From Mariprofundus sp. EBB-1 (GTDB lineage Bacteria > Pseudomonadota > Zetaproteobacteria > Mariprofundales > Mariprofundaceae): 47,859 nucleotides of DNA. Under the pieces are notes generated by a model. That model ran no database searches. It saw only the letters and a list, made by a program, of their open reading frames with translations, and had not been told where the DNA came from. A program made the position numbers and the translations under genes. This document shows positions 29,175 to 38,915 of this stretch, piece after piece. Every line of letters starts with the position of its first letter. The first letter of the stretch is position 1. The stretch is taken from assembly GCF_003665155.1 (NCBI RefSeq), contig NZ_RCFQ01000022.1:1-47859 (forward strand), in the 5' to 3' direction.

Positions 29175-29642
29175 ATGGCATATTCCAAGGTTTTTGCGCG
29201 TGATATTATGAATGCTTCTCCGCCGCATTGTCATATGGATCTATCAGTGGAAGCGGTCGCTAAACGATTTGCTGATGAAGATATCACAGGCATGTTGGTG
29301 GTGGATGATGACAAGCGTCTGTTGGGAGTGATCACCGAAAGTAATTTGGTCGATCAGCAGCGAAACCTGCATCTGCCGACTGCGATTGCATTGTTTGATA
29401 TGGTTATCCCCATGGGGGCTGCGAAATTTGAGCAAGAACTTAAGCAAATGCAGGCCATGACGGTAGGTGATTTGGTGGAAGATGATGTGGTATCTGTAAA
29501 GGATAGCGCGGATTTGAACGAAGTATCCAGTATCATGAGTGATCATCGTATTAATCATTTACCGGTGTTGGATGAATCTGGCGATGTGGTAGTTGGTATG
29601 ATTTGTAAACACGATGTGATCAAAGCATTGGTCGCTCACTGA
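29175..29642 (+). CDS. CBS-domain pair protein
   Basis: About 155 residues forming two CBS repeats: the first holds ARDIMNASPPHCHMDLSVEA and ADEDITGMLVVDDDKRLLGV, the second holds VGDLVEDDVVSVKDSADLNE and HRINHLPVLDESGDVVVGM. Such pairs bind adenine nucleotides and act as energy or ligand sensors. I chose ATG 29175 because AGGAGG is 6 bases upstream; an upstream start at 29154 has none. tsaE follows after 6 bases, so they are probably co-transcribed. Confidence 0.9.
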   Translation: MAYSKVFARDIMNASPPHCHMDLSVEAVAKRFADEDITGMLVVDDDKRLLGVITESNLVDQQRNLHLPTAIALFDMVIPMGAAKFEQELKQMQAMTVGDLVEDDVVSVKDSADLNEVSSIMSDHRINHLPVLDESGDVVVGMICKHDVIKALVAH

Positions 29643-29648
29643 ATTAGC

Positions 29649-30086
29649 TTGAACTTTTTATCCCGTAACGAAACAGACACGATAGGTATCGCCAATGATT
29701 TTGCTGCATCACTTCAAGCGGGTGATGTGGTGGCTTTGTCCGGTGAACTTGGGGTCGGAAAAAGTGTTTTTTGTCGTGCCCTGATGCGCTCTTTGGGCGT
29801 TCAGGATGAGGCTCTTCCCAGTCCAACCTTTGCTATTATTCAGGAGTATGATGGCGCCATTTGTAAATTGGCACATATGGACTGGTATAGGCTCGAGGAT
29901 GCGGATGAAATTGAAATGCTCGGCGTACGCGATTATTTTCAACCACCATGGATCTGTTTGATTGAGTGGGCAGAGCGAGCAGATAGGCTGCTTTCTGATC
30001 GCGTTATTCATGTTGAAATACGCTGTGTAGAGCATGATCTGGATGCTCGCGCGATTAATATTATGGGGTCAACGTCTAGGCCGTAA
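29649..30086 (+). CDS. tsaE: tRNA threonylcarbamoyladenosine ATPase TsaE
   Basis: ATPase that works with TsaB and TsaD in making t6A37 of tRNA. 145 residues with Walker A GELGVGKS at 32-39, the SPTFAIIQEY motif, HMDWYRLEDADEIEMLG and the WICLIEWAERAD block, all typical of TsaE. The start is a TTG at 29649, six bases after the CBS gene, without a clear ribosome site; no ATG lies closer to the family start. Convergent with the carbonic anhydrase gene. Confidence 0.93.
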   Translation: MNFLSRNETDTIGIANDFAASLQAGDVVALSGELGVGKSVFCRALMRSLGVQDEALPSPTFAIIQEYDGAICKLAHMDWYRLEDADEIEMLGVRDYFQPPWICLIEWAERADRLLSDRVIHVEIRCVEHDLDARAINIMGSTSRP

Positions 30087-30120
30087 GTGTATCGGTGGGA
30101 TCTTTAAGTATTTGTCTTGA

Positions 30121-30756
30121 TTAGTCGGAAAATGATTCACCATAACAGGCTTCCCACTCTTTCTGGCTGCGAAACTCAAGCCCTAGTTGTTTGAGATGAC
30201 CATCGTGAATATCGAAAATGAGACCGATCACACTCACATGCTGTCCCCGTTTCCACGCTTCACGCACAATGGTGTTGCGGCAAATATTGTGTACCTGTGC
30301 TTCTACATTGAGTTCAGCCAAACGGTCAGAACGTTCCTTAGGAGGGAGTTTTTTTAATTCCGAAGCATGTCTATTGTAAACAAAACGTACCTGATCCAGC
30401 CAGAGATCTACTGGCTGTACGCCGCTGTGTTCGAGTGCCGCATGAATACCACCACAGTCATAATGGCCGCATACGATGATGTTGGGTATTTTGAGTTCAT
30501 CAATGGCATATTCGAGCACTGCCAACGAGTTTAAATCATTGGTGGCAAAGATATTTGCAACATTGCGATGCACAAATACAGAACCTATTGGCAACCCTGC
30601 CAGTTTGTCTGGACCGACACGCGCATCTGAACAGCCTATCCACAGGGTTTCCGGGCTCTGGGTTTGTGAGATGCTTTTGAAGAAATCAGGAGTGTCCCGT
30701 ATGACCTGGTCAGCCCATGAGTGATTGTAAGCAAGCATTTTGTCGAGAAATGGCAT
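30121..30756 (-). CDS. can: Carbonic anhydrase, beta class
   Basis: Zinc enzyme interconverting CO2 and bicarbonate in the cytoplasm. The 211 residues carry IGCSDARVGPD (ligand C42, D44, R46) and VCGHYDCGG (ligands H98 and C101), the same positions as E. coli Can. Body sequences RNVANIF and LEYAIDEL fit the family. No signal peptide. It may support carboxylation or a reverse-running 2-oxoacid synthase, but position gives no evidence. Convergent with tsaE; pilU lies upstream on the same strand, 74 bases away. Confidence 0.97.
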   Translation of the reverse strand: MPFLDKMLAYNHSWADQVIRDTPDFFKSISQTQSPETLWIGCSDARVGPDKLAGLPIGSVFVHRNVANIFATNDLNSLAVLEYAIDELKIPNIIVCGHYDCGGIHAALEHSGVQPVDLWLDQVRFVYNRHASELKKLPPKERSDRLAELNVEAQVHNICRNTIVREAWKRGQHVSVIGLIFDIHDGHLKQLGLEFRSQKEWEACYGESFSD

Positions 30757-30830
30757 AATGGTGGATAAGACTAGACAGGTGGATCAGCAGGGGGAAGTAA
30801 AATCGATGATATGGTGTATTGATAGGTTCG

Positions 30831-31979
30831 CTAAATGGATAACTCCAGACCATCACTATCTTCACCTTTAATGCTATCTGTTTTGGGGGTGTTCGACGTT
30901 GAATCCAAATTAGCCATTTTCATTTTCAAACGCAGATTATTGGCTGAATCGGCATTTCTAAGCGCTTCCACTTCTGTGATTTTACCATCTTTCCAAAGCT
31001 CAAAAAGGGCTTGATCAAATGTACGCATGCCATATTGGGCACTCTCTTCCATGGTTTCTTTGATGGCGCTGACATCGCCTTTAAGAATCAGGTCGGATAA
31101 GCGGGGGGTGTTGATCATGATTTCGATGGCGGCAGCGCGTTTGCCATCGACTGTCTTGACCAGACGTTGTGATAAAATGGCGCGCAGATTCAAAGCTAGA
31201 TTCATATATACCTGTTGATGCTGTTCTTCTGGGAAGAAATTAATGATGCGATCAAGAGCCTGATTGGCGTTATTGGCATGTAGCGTAGCCATCGCCAAGT
31301 GACCCGTTTCGGCAAATGAGATGGCATGTTCCATGGTTTCTCTTTCGCGAATTTCACCGAGCAGAATAACATCGGGAGCTTGTCGGAGGGTGTTTTTCAG
31401 CGCAGCGCGAAAGGATGCTGTATCAGAGCCGACTTCACGCTGAGAAACAAAACACTTCTTATGGGTGTGCATAAACTCAACAGGATCTTCAATGGTAATG
31501 ATGTGGCCAGCCTGATTGGCATTGCGCCAGTCTACCAGCGCCGCCAGTGACGTCGATTTACCTGAACCGGTCGCGCCGACCATTAGTACAAGCCCGCGTT
31601 TACTCATGGCGATGTCTTTAAAAATATCTGGTAAATGTAGTTCATCAAGCGAGGGTATTTCTGTCGTGATTTGACGAATGACCATGCCGACTGAACCACG
31701 CTGGCGATAGACATTGACGCGGAATCGCCCCAGAGAAGGTACGGCGACAGAGAGATTCATTTCCATTTCAACAGCAAATTCAGCTTTTTGTTTTTCGCTC
31801 ATCAGGCTGTTGGCCAGTTTTTCAATAATGGCCGGATTGATAGCGGTTTCTCCCAAGCGCAGAATAACGCCGTTAATGCGATAGCCTGGAGGTGCTCCAG
31901 CCATCAAATATAGATCAGATGCATCTTTTTCTACCATGACCTTTAATAACTGTTTGATCGAAATCTCATCGTTCATCAT
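30831..31979 (-). CDS. pilU: Type IV pilus retraction ATPase, PilU type
   Basis: Hexameric ATPase helping retract type IV pili at the cytoplasmic membrane. 382 residues with Walker A GATGSGKST at 135-143, Asp/His boxes (TIEDPVEF, LGEIRERETMEHA, ATLHANNANQALDRI) and a C-terminal IKETMEESAQYGMRTFDQAL segment. The C-terminal ADSANNLRLKMKM and an acidic tail fit PilU better than PilT (about 345 residues). No pilT or pilus structural gene is adjacent, which is somewhat unusual since pilU often follows pilT. Confidence 0.9.
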   Translation of the reverse strand: MMNDEISIKQLLKVMVEKDASDLYLMAGAPPGYRINGVILRLGETAINPAIIEKLANSLMSEKQKAEFAVEMEMNLSVAVPSLGRFRVNVYRQRGSVGMVIRQITTEIPSLDELHLPDIFKDIAMSKRGLVLMVGATGSGKSTSLAALVDWRNANQAGHIITIEDPVEFMHTHKKCFVSQREVGSDTASFRAALKNTLRQAPDVILLGEIRERETMEHAISFAETGHLAMATLHANNANQALDRIINFFPEEQHQQVYMNLALNLRAILSQRLVKTVDGKRAAAIEIMINTPRLSDLILKGDVSAIKETMEESAQYGMRTFDQALFELWKDGKITEVEALRNADSANNLRLKMKMANLDSTSNTPKTDSIKGEDSDGLELSI

Positions 31980-32119
31980 CTGCTCCGTTGATGTGTGTAC
32001 GCATCATCAAGATGTAAGAAGCAAAACACATACCAACTAGCCAGACCTGTATTGATCCTGAATCAGACTGGTTGTTGTCAAGGCTATCAGCGCGCGTTTG
32101 GTGCGCCTCTGTGAGGCTG

Positions 32120-34243
32120 TCAGGATGTGCTGTTGAAGCAGTTGGATACTACCTCTTGAAAGTGATCGATGAGATATGGTTTCTGAATAAAACCGGTCAG
32201 TCCCTTGCCTTTAAAGCGCGCAGTAGCATCTTCGGCGCTGTAGCCGGATGAGAGAATCACCCTGATGTCCGGTTTTATGTTGTGCAACGCGTTGTAACAC
32301 TCTTCACCATTCATATGCGGCATGGTCATATCAAGCAGTACACCGGTGATACGGTGTTGGTGCTGGCGAAAACATGCAACACCATCCCGACCATCGACAG
32401 CGGTGATCACTTCAAAGCCCATCTCTTCGAGTATCATGCTGGCCAGTTCACGGATGGTTTCTTCATCATCAATAACAAGGATCAGACCAGAGGATGAGAC
32501 TATCTGAGCTTTGCTGGTCGGTTCACTCTGCTTGGGTGATTCGGTTATGGGTAAGGCGATTTTAAATGTTGTGCCCTTGTCGGGTTCAGAATAGAGCTTG
32601 AGCAAGCCGTGATGACCATGCACGATGCCCAGTACTGCGCTCATACCCAAGCCTCGACCTGTAAATTTGGTGGTGAAAAAAGGATCAAAGATTTTCTTTT
32701 TGGTGTCGGCATCCATGCCGCAGCCGGAATCAGACACTTCCAGATAGACAAAACGGCCAGTAGAAATGTCCGGTTTATGGATTGAGCTGTTTAGACAGAG
32801 CTCATCAACCTGCATAATCCCCGTTGCTACCACGATGACACCACTCTGTTTGAGCATGGCTTCAGAGGCATTGATGACCAGATTCATGAGCACTTGCTGT
32901 ATCTGGGTGATATCAGCGTCAACCATTGGCAGTGTTGTAGAGAGATCACATTTCAATATCACGCTTTTGTCGATGGAGACTTCCAGCAGGGAGTGCATCT
33001 CTTCAACAAGCGTGGAAAGGTTGACCGGCTTAATAATAAAATCGCCTTTACCTGAATATGCTAGCATTTGCTTGCACAGGTTGGCGGCTTGAAGGCTGGA
33101 TTGCTCGATTCTCTGCAGGTATTCCTGTCCGGGTGAATAAGTGTCTATTTTGCGCTTGGCTATGCCGGTATTGCCAATGATAGCGGTAAGGATGTTGTTG
33201 AAATCATGCGCGATGCCACCGGCCAATACTCCCATGGATTCCAGTCTGTCCACATGCTCCATCTGTTGTTGTAAGGCGATTTCCCGACGCAGGTCTCGTG
33301 CAATAACAGCTAGACGGTTCGGGTTTCCATGCGTGTCGGGTAACGACATGAATGTGCAGGCGGCGGGAATACTATTGCTTTGCTGATCGATGAATTCACA
33401 TGCGGATTCATAAACGCCCTGTTTGATGGTTTGTGGAAAAATACGTTCTTGCAGCAGTTGATATGTTTCAGGGCTATGGAATGCATCGACTGTCATGTCA
33501 TCCACTGCCTGCTCCTGATCCAGACCTGTCATGTTTCTGCCTGCCGGGTTGATGTAGAGCACATGCCCCTGCAAGTCAGCGATGCCTACAAAATTCAGCG
33601 TGGCTTCAATGATTGAGGCCAGGTCCCTGACTTCACCAGTGCGTGCTTCTACCAGATCTTCCAGATCGGCATGCGATTTCCGCAAGGCTTGCTCGGCAGC
33701 TTTGCGCTCGCTTATATCGCGCAGAACCATGGCATAGGCCAGCGTGTCCCCCTGTTGTACGACCGAACCGACAAACTCGACAGGGAGCTCTGTGCCATCT
33801 TTGCATTGCGCAAGGCCTTCAACCCTCTGGTTCATTAAGGCACCACGGCCGCGTGCTAAATGACGATGAAAATAATTCAGGCTGGTGGCATGTAGATGTT
33901 TGGGGATGAGGATGTCTTCAAGCCGTTGATCGATGACTTCCTGCTCACTGAAGCCAAACATTTGCTCAGCCATAGGGTTCCATGATTTGATATATCCATC
34001 ATGATCCAGGCGAATGATGGCATCCATAGCATTTTGAACAATCAGTTCAAACCAGTTTTCAGCTTTTTCCAGTGCTTTGGATTTTTCTGCAATGCGCTGC
34101 TGGTAGGATTGCAGTTGTTTCTGGAACGGCAGTTGAGACGCATTGCTTTCCAACTGGCGCATGCGTTTGCTTAATGCTTTGATGGTTTCCTGTGCCGCAT
34201 CCAACTGTTTTTGCAATGTATCGGCTGTAGGTTTGTCGCTCAT
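32120..34243 (-). CDS. PAS-domain histidine kinase with C-terminal receiver
   Basis: A soluble 707-residue hybrid kinase. After a coiled-coil start (10-60) come a PAS domain at about 65-180 (NAMDAIIRLDHDGYIKSWNP), a second PAS at about 205-315, the phospho-acceptor H346 in GGIAHDFNNIL, a HATPase domain, and a receiver with D638 in LLDMTMP and K688 in IQKPY. The HDFNN type of H-box is typical of NtrB-like/HATPase_c hybrid kinases. I chose ATG 34243 because it overlaps the FIST stop (ATGA), so the pair is translationally coupled. The FIST protein probably supplies the signal. No DNA-binding output is adjacent. Confidence 0.9.
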   Translation of the reverse strand: MSDKPTADTLQKQLDAAQETIKALSKRMRQLESNASQLPFQKQLQSYQQRIAEKSKALEKAENWFELIVQNAMDAIIRLDHDGYIKSWNPMAEQMFGFSEQEVIDQRLEDILIPKHLHATSLNYFHRHLARGRGALMNQRVEGLAQCKDGTELPVEFVGSVVQQGDTLAYAMVLRDISERKAAEQALRKSHADLEDLVEARTGEVRDLASIIEATLNFVGIADLQGHVLYINPAGRNMTGLDQEQAVDDMTVDAFHSPETYQLLQERIFPQTIKQGVYESACEFIDQQSNSIPAACTFMSLPDTHGNPNRLAVIARDLRREIALQQQMEHVDRLESMGVLAGGIAHDFNNILTAIIGNTGIAKRKIDTYSPGQEYLQRIEQSSLQAANLCKQMLAYSGKGDFIIKPVNLSTLVEEMHSLLEVSIDKSVILKCDLSTTLPMVDADITQIQQVLMNLVINASEAMLKQSGVIVVATGIMQVDELCLNSSIHKPDISTGRFVYLEVSDSGCGMDADTKKKIFDPFFTTKFTGRGLGMSAVLGIVHGHHGLLKLYSEPDKGTTFKIALPITESPKQSEPTSKAQIVSSSGLILVIDDEETIRELASMILEEMGFEVITAVDGRDGVACFRQHQHRITGVLLDMTMPHMNGEECYNALHNIKPDIRVILSSGYSAEDATARFKGKGLTGFIQKPYLIDHFQEVVSNCFNSTS

Positions 34244-35376
34244 GCTGAACCCAACGCCAATGCGACCAGTGTCTGATTCACATGCAAGCCTTGCCATTGT
34301 TCGCCATAGGTATCAAAACCGATCACATGATTGCTTATGCTCATGGTTTTGTCTGCCAATAGTTGATTTATATTGGCATTACTACCTTCCAGTGCGCGGT
34401 AAATACAGTTACAGACCAAAAGCAGCTCTGCTTTACCTGCCTGTTGCTTAATCTCTGCGATGAACGTGTTGTATTCGTCAAGCATGTTCTGGTGTTTGCA
34501 CAAATTCAGCACCATGCCTTCTTCGATAGCGCAGCCGAATTTAAGTGCGTTATCTTCGCAAACTTGCCTGAGCGCACGCACATAACATTCATCGCCATAA
34601 GGGTAGGTCAGTGGATTGTCTGAAAATATCTGTGCGGTCAGATCATTTATTTCAAGGCCGAGTAATTGGGCATAACGCTCGGCGGCGGGTATTCCATCAA
34701 GTCGATATACCAGCCGTTTATCGACATCCGCTTTGGTAATCACCACATCCATGTCACCGGGCATATAATGCTGATGTTTGATGGCGTGAAATGGAACCCT
34801 GCTCTCTGCCAGAATAAACAGTGCTGCATGCTGATACGCTTTGCCATTGGCAATCACAAAGGCGTGCTCAAATTTGAGATCATCGCCGGCTGAGCCACCG
34901 AGCAAAGGAATATCTCCCAATTCATTGGCCATGGCTGCGATCACAGGCTCTTCGCGCGTACTCAGTCCATCGAAGATACTCAGACAAAAAAAGCGTTCGG
35001 GGTTGAGTTCACTCCATGCGATATCCAGCTGGGTTAACATCGTGTTGCATGCTGATTTAGCACTCTCGTCAGCAGAATCGTTGAGGTTCTCAATCACTGC
35101 ACTAGCCCAGCGAATATCAGGTGTTGAGACGCCTGAGAGTACCAGTGAACTGTTTTTATGTTGACCACTTATCCATTCCCCGGCTGTTGTGCCGCCGACG
35201 ATTAATGTGTTCGGGAAGCGTGTGTGAAGTGCTGCAGCAACGTCGGGTGAATGCTGGGTTGAAGAGTGAAACACAAACAGGATGTCGGGCGACACAGCAT
35301 CAGCCCAGTGCCCTGTCGCTTCAACAATAGCATCGAATGCATCCGGATTACTTGAAGAACCTTCAACGATTTGCAT
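34240..35376 (-). CDS. FIST sensor-domain protein
   Basis: The 378-residue protein consists of FIST N (about 25-220, with FPNTLIVGGTTAGEWISG and LGDIPLLGGSAGDD) and FIST C (about 220-360, with LTYPYGDECYVRAL and ELLLVCNCIYRAL). FIST domains are proposed small-ligand sensors, possibly for amino acids, and are usually linked to signalling proteins. Here the coupling is to a downstream hybrid kinase by an ATGA overlap. No membrane segment is present, so it acts in the cytoplasm. The GVST and CIYR parts are intact. Confidence 0.92.
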   Translation of the reverse strand: MQIVEGSSSNPDAFDAIVEATGHWADAVSPDILFVFHSSTQHSPDVAAALHTRFPNTLIVGGTTAGEWISGQHKNSSLVLSGVSTPDIRWASAVIENLNDSADESAKSACNTMLTQLDIAWSELNPERFFCLSIFDGLSTREEPVIAAMANELGDIPLLGGSAGDDLKFEHAFVIANGKAYQHAALFILAESRVPFHAIKHQHYMPGDMDVVITKADVDKRLVYRLDGIPAAERYAQLLGLEINDLTAQIFSDNPLTYPYGDECYVRALRQVCEDNALKFGCAIEEGMVLNLCKHQNMLDEYNTFIAEIKQQAGKAELLLVCNCIYRALEGSNANINQLLADKTMSISNHVIGFDTYGEQWQGLHVNQTLVALALGSA

Positions 35377-35575
35377 GCTTTAATCCTCCACCCGCATTGA
35401 TGAGTTTAGCATACGGTAGCGTCTGTTGTAACAGAAATAAATCAGCATCCCCCTGCATAAGGCCATAAAAAAGCTGATGGGGTTTGAATGATGTAGTAGG
35501 AATCAATGCCTTATTTAAACGATTATAGGGAATTGATGGTTGATCTATAACGCTGCGTTGTGGTGTTGGTAAATG

Positions 35576-35821
35576 CTAGGTCATTATACGCAGTGCGAAG
35601 TAGGGAACAATATTGAAGACAATGACGGCAATCTTGAATTGCGCCAGGTATTGAAAATATGCTTGTGACAGGTCTGATTCTGCCATGCTGAACATACTGG
35701 CGTGCATGCGTGCAATGGGTTGGCGAAATAGCATGATACATATCGCTGAGATTCCTAAAACCCCAATATTGATGACACTACACCAGCCAAAAAATACTCT
35801 TAACATATCGAGAGTGATCAC
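35576..35821 (-). CDS. Small membrane protein, DUF6868-like
   Basis: The 81-residue protein has two hydrophobic helices: about 15-33 (VINIGVLGISAICIMLF) and 61-78 (KIAVIVFNIVPYFALRIM). The pattern of a short polar start with FFGWC, a middle MHASMFSMAESDLSQAYFQYL, and a final NIVPYxALxI matches what I recall of DUF6868 proteins. Function is unknown. It sits 7 bases after the VF530 gene and probably shares its transcript. Confidence 0.75.
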   Translation of the reverse strand: MITLDMLRVFFGWCSVINIGVLGISAICIMLFRQPIARMHASMFSMAESDLSQAYFQYLAQFKIAVIVFNIVPYFALRIMT

Positions 35822-35828
35822 GGGGCTG

Positions 35829-36098
35829 TTAATCTCTGTTTGGCCAAGGCGATTTTTTTTCGGAGGGCTCTTTCTCTCTTAGCATTTCGAGGTATAAATT
35901 TTCTACCTTTGTTCTGGCCCAAGGGGTTTTGCGTAGAAACTTCAGACTGGATTTCACTGATGGATCACTATTGAAACAGCGGATCCTGACGTAGATACCC
36001 AGCTCGCCCCAGCCATAATGCTCAACCAGGTCGGTGATCATTTTTTCAAGAGTAATGCCATGCAGAGGATTGTTGATTTGCGTTTGTTTGTCAGACAT
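35829..36098 (-). CDS. VF530 family protein (DUF2132)
   Basis: An 89-residue protein matching the VF530/DUF2132 family: [20 protein letters not shown] near the start, then [25 protein letters not shown]. The family is small, widespread in gammaproteobacteria, and has been proposed to bind DNA; the function is not established. The C-terminal tail is Lys/Glu-rich. Followed by the DUF6868-like gene after 7 bases. Confidence 0.9.
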   Translation of the reverse strand: MSDKQTQINNPLHGITLEKMITDLVEHYGWGELGIYVRIRCFNSDPSVKSSLKFLRKTPWARTKVENLYLEMLREKEPSEKKSPWPNRD

Positions 36099-36158
36099 GG
36101 GGCAAACCTATGCAAGGCTTAACAAATAGTAAAAGGAGAGAGGTGAATATGAACGTCT

Positions 36159-38876
36159 TCATGTTTCATGGTCATCAGGCAAGGTGATGGCGTTCAAGTC
36201 AGCCAGAGCCGCATCAAAATCATAAGCGGCGAGATGCTGGCGTAAGCATGATATATGCTGCGTATTGCTATCCCCAAGTGCTACGCTGAGCTCATCCAGT
36301 AGATCCACCGCATCGCCATCATAATCTTCTAATAACAGACGCATCTGATCGATAAGGTTGTTGACTGTATAACGATCCACACTCTTCTCGTGTCTTTGAT
36401 CTTCTGGTGCTACCGTCGCACATAGGCCACTTAAACTTTCAGTAATCGTTGAAAGTTGCATTTCAGCCGTTGCCCAGATGTTGTCATCAATGGGTTCCCC
36501 TGTTGATAAGGCCGACTCCAGCGTTGCGATCTGTTGCATCAGTACTTTGGCGCCTATATTGCCTGCAAGTCCTTTCAGTATATGTGCAATGGACCCTGCC
36601 GAGGCATAATCATCAGCTGCCACAGCAACTTGCATGCGTTGTATGCTATCGCCTTGTGAATCACGGAAGCTGCACAATATTTGTCGATATAGTTGTTTGT
36701 CGTCTGCCAGTCGCTGTAAACCATCATCAATATCTATGCCCTGCAGAGCAGAAAAATCAATATCGTCAGGCTGCGTGTTGCTGGCAGCAGAGGCTGAGAG
36801 ATCAATTTCATTCGACGATGAATGCGTGATCCATCGCGCTAATGTGTTGTACAATATGCCCGGGTCAATGGGTTTGGATATGTGATCATTCATGCCTGCA
36901 TCAATACATGCTTGTTGATCAGCACTCATGGCATTGGCTGTCATGGCAATGATTGGTAGTTGAGCAAAAGCACTATCTGCACGAATCAGGCGCGTAGCTG
37001 TCAGGCCATCCATGACCGGCATCTGCATATCCATTAACACAGCATCAAATGCTTTGGCTTTGACTGCGCCCACGGCCTGTTTGCCATTATGAACGATGTG
37101 CAGATTCACACCGGCCTTACTTAATAGTCCATCGGCAACTTGTTGGTTGATCTCATTGTCTTCCACCAGCAACACATGCGCACCTTGTAGTGCTTGCATG
37201 TTGTTTGATGGAGTGCTGTTGCCAGCGGTGAATAGTGCTCTGGCATTGGCATCACCGAGCCCAAAGTGAATATCAAACTGGAAACTACTGCCTTGATCAG
37301 GGGCGCTTTCTACAGTGAACTCTCCCTGCATTAAGTTTACCATCTGCTTGCAAATAGCCAGCCCTAAACCTGTTCCACCATAATTGCGTGTGGTTGATGC
37401 ATCGGCTTGTCTGAAGGCTTCAAACAGATGTGCCATCTGCTCTTCAGACATACCAATACCGGAGTCTGAAATGTTGAAGCGGAGGTCGATGCCCGTATCA
37501 TTTTGTTGGATCGGCGATATTTTTATTTGTACATATCCTGTTTGCGTGAATTTTACGGCGTTGCTGACCAGGTTGAGCAGCACTTGACCCAGCCTCAGGG
37601 AATCACCATGCAGCATGGGGATATCAGCCGGCACATCCACGATAAACTCAAGTCCTTTTTGGTGAGCCTGTATTGCGGCCACGCTATCGACATGATCCAG
37701 CGTCTCCTGCAGATAAAAATCGGCCGGATCCAACTCCATTTTTCCTGCTTCGACCTTGGAGAAATCGAGAATATCGTTGATGATTTGCAATAGGTTTTCT
37801 GAAGCGGTGAGTATTTTATCAAGATATTGGCGTTGTGAACTGTCTGTGGCGCCATCTCTGGCCAGATGCGTCATGCCGATCACAGCATTCATAGGGGTGC
37901 GGATTTCATGGCTCATATTGGCCAGGAAATCACTTTTTGTGCGTGTCGCCGCCAGCGCTTTGTCGCGCGCTTCGGCTAGCTCACGGGTGCGTTTTTCAAC
38001 TTTATCTTCCAGTGTGTGGCTGTGCTCTTCGAGTTGTGCATAAGAGTGTTTGAGTGACTCGGCCATGTCTTCAAGGGATGCTGCCAGCAGGCCAATTTCA
38101 TCATCGTTACGGCTGCTGATATGGGCGGTAGCGGAAAAGTCACCATTGGCCAGTTTGTGCGAAAAATGGACGAGCTTTTGAATAGGGTCTGTCCATCGGC
38201 GGGCAAAATAATATACTCCGAAGGCTCCTAAAATAAGAAACAATAATGATGTCACAGAGGCTCTGGTTAAAGCTGCTGCAATGGCAGCATGATTGCGTAA
38301 ACGGGATGTAGCCAGGTTTTCATTTAACTCATCGACAGAGAACCCCAGACGAACGACGCCCCATTGTTTCTGATTAACCATAATGGGAACAACGCTTTCC
38401 ATAAAAGCATGATTACCAACTGTGAAGTCATGATGCATGGTCTCTGTTTGCATGGCGGCAAAGGCTGATATCTCACCTGAGAGGATGTATTCACGAAGAG
38501 CAGAATCAACCAGGTCACTGCCGATGGCTGATTTGGCTTTTTCACCCTCTACCAGGATAACATATTTCAGGTCATCAATGTCCTTAATAACATTGTTAAT
38601 GTATGTATCAGTAAGACGAATACGGTAGGTTGAAACGAGTCTTTCGATCTGAAGTGACATTTTCTTACTGGCTTTACTCGCTTTCTTATGCACCTGCTCT
38701 TGCAAGAAAGAGCTATGTGCAGCCAGTGCATTGTTAAGGCTGTCTTTTTGTGCAGAGACTTGCAGGACGGTCAACATTACAATCATGGCCATAATAATCC
38801 CGACCATGGCCACCATCATGTGCCAGCGCATGCCGCGCTTTATGCTTAGCTGAGGTACAATTTCCTTATCGGGCAT
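36159..38876 (-). CDS. BarA-type hybrid histidine kinase (HAMP, kinase, receiver, HPt)
   Basis: A 905-residue inner-membrane sensor. Membrane helices lie at about 20-42 and 207-225, enclosing a 165-residue periplasmic sensor region. After it come HAMP (about 226-280), a coiled linker, the phospho-acceptor H323 in NMSHEIRTPM, HATPase with GGTGLGLAI, a receiver (VLLVEDNEIN, MDMQMPVMDG, ISKPID) and an HPt with H765 in AHILKGLAG. A helical tail of about 140 residues follows. The layout is BarA/ArcB-like, expecting an unlinked response regulator. It starts 39 bases after the TPR gene, so it may belong to the upstream cluster. Confidence 0.93.
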   Translation of the reverse strand: MPDKEIVPQLSIKRGMRWHMMVAMVGIIMAMIVMLTVLQVSAQKDSLNNALAAHSSFLQEQVHKKASKASKKMSLQIERLVSTYRIRLTDTYINNVIKDIDDLKYVILVEGEKAKSAIGSDLVDSALREYILSGEISAFAAMQTETMHHDFTVGNHAFMESVVPIMVNQKQWGVVRLGFSVDELNENLATSRLRNHAAIAAALTRASVTSLLFLILGAFGVYYFARRWTDPIQKLVHFSHKLANGDFSATAHISSRNDDEIGLLAASLEDMAESLKHSYAQLEEHSHTLEDKVEKRTRELAEARDKALAATRTKSDFLANMSHEIRTPMNAVIGMTHLARDGATDSSQRQYLDKILTASENLLQIINDILDFSKVEAGKMELDPADFYLQETLDHVDSVAAIQAHQKGLEFIVDVPADIPMLHGDSLRLGQVLLNLVSNAVKFTQTGYVQIKISPIQQNDTGIDLRFNISDSGIGMSEEQMAHLFEAFRQADASTTRNYGGTGLGLAICKQMVNLMQGEFTVESAPDQGSSFQFDIHFGLGDANARALFTAGNSTPSNNMQALQGAHVLLVEDNEINQQVADGLLSKAGVNLHIVHNGKQAVGAVKAKAFDAVLMDMQMPVMDGLTATRLIRADSAFAQLPIIAMTANAMSADQQACIDAGMNDHISKPIDPGILYNTLARWITHSSSNEIDLSASAASNTQPDDIDFSALQGIDIDDGLQRLADDKQLYRQILCSFRDSQGDSIQRMQVAVAADDYASAGSIAHILKGLAGNIGAKVLMQQIATLESALSTGEPIDDNIWATAEMQLSTITESLSGLCATVAPEDQRHEKSVDRYTVNNLIDQMRLLLEDYDGDAVDLLDELSVALGDSNTQHISCLRQHLAAYDFDAALADLNAITLPDDHET

Positions 38877-38915
38877 ATAGAATTCGCAATCCTTGTTTTA
38901 GTTAGCGATAGTATA

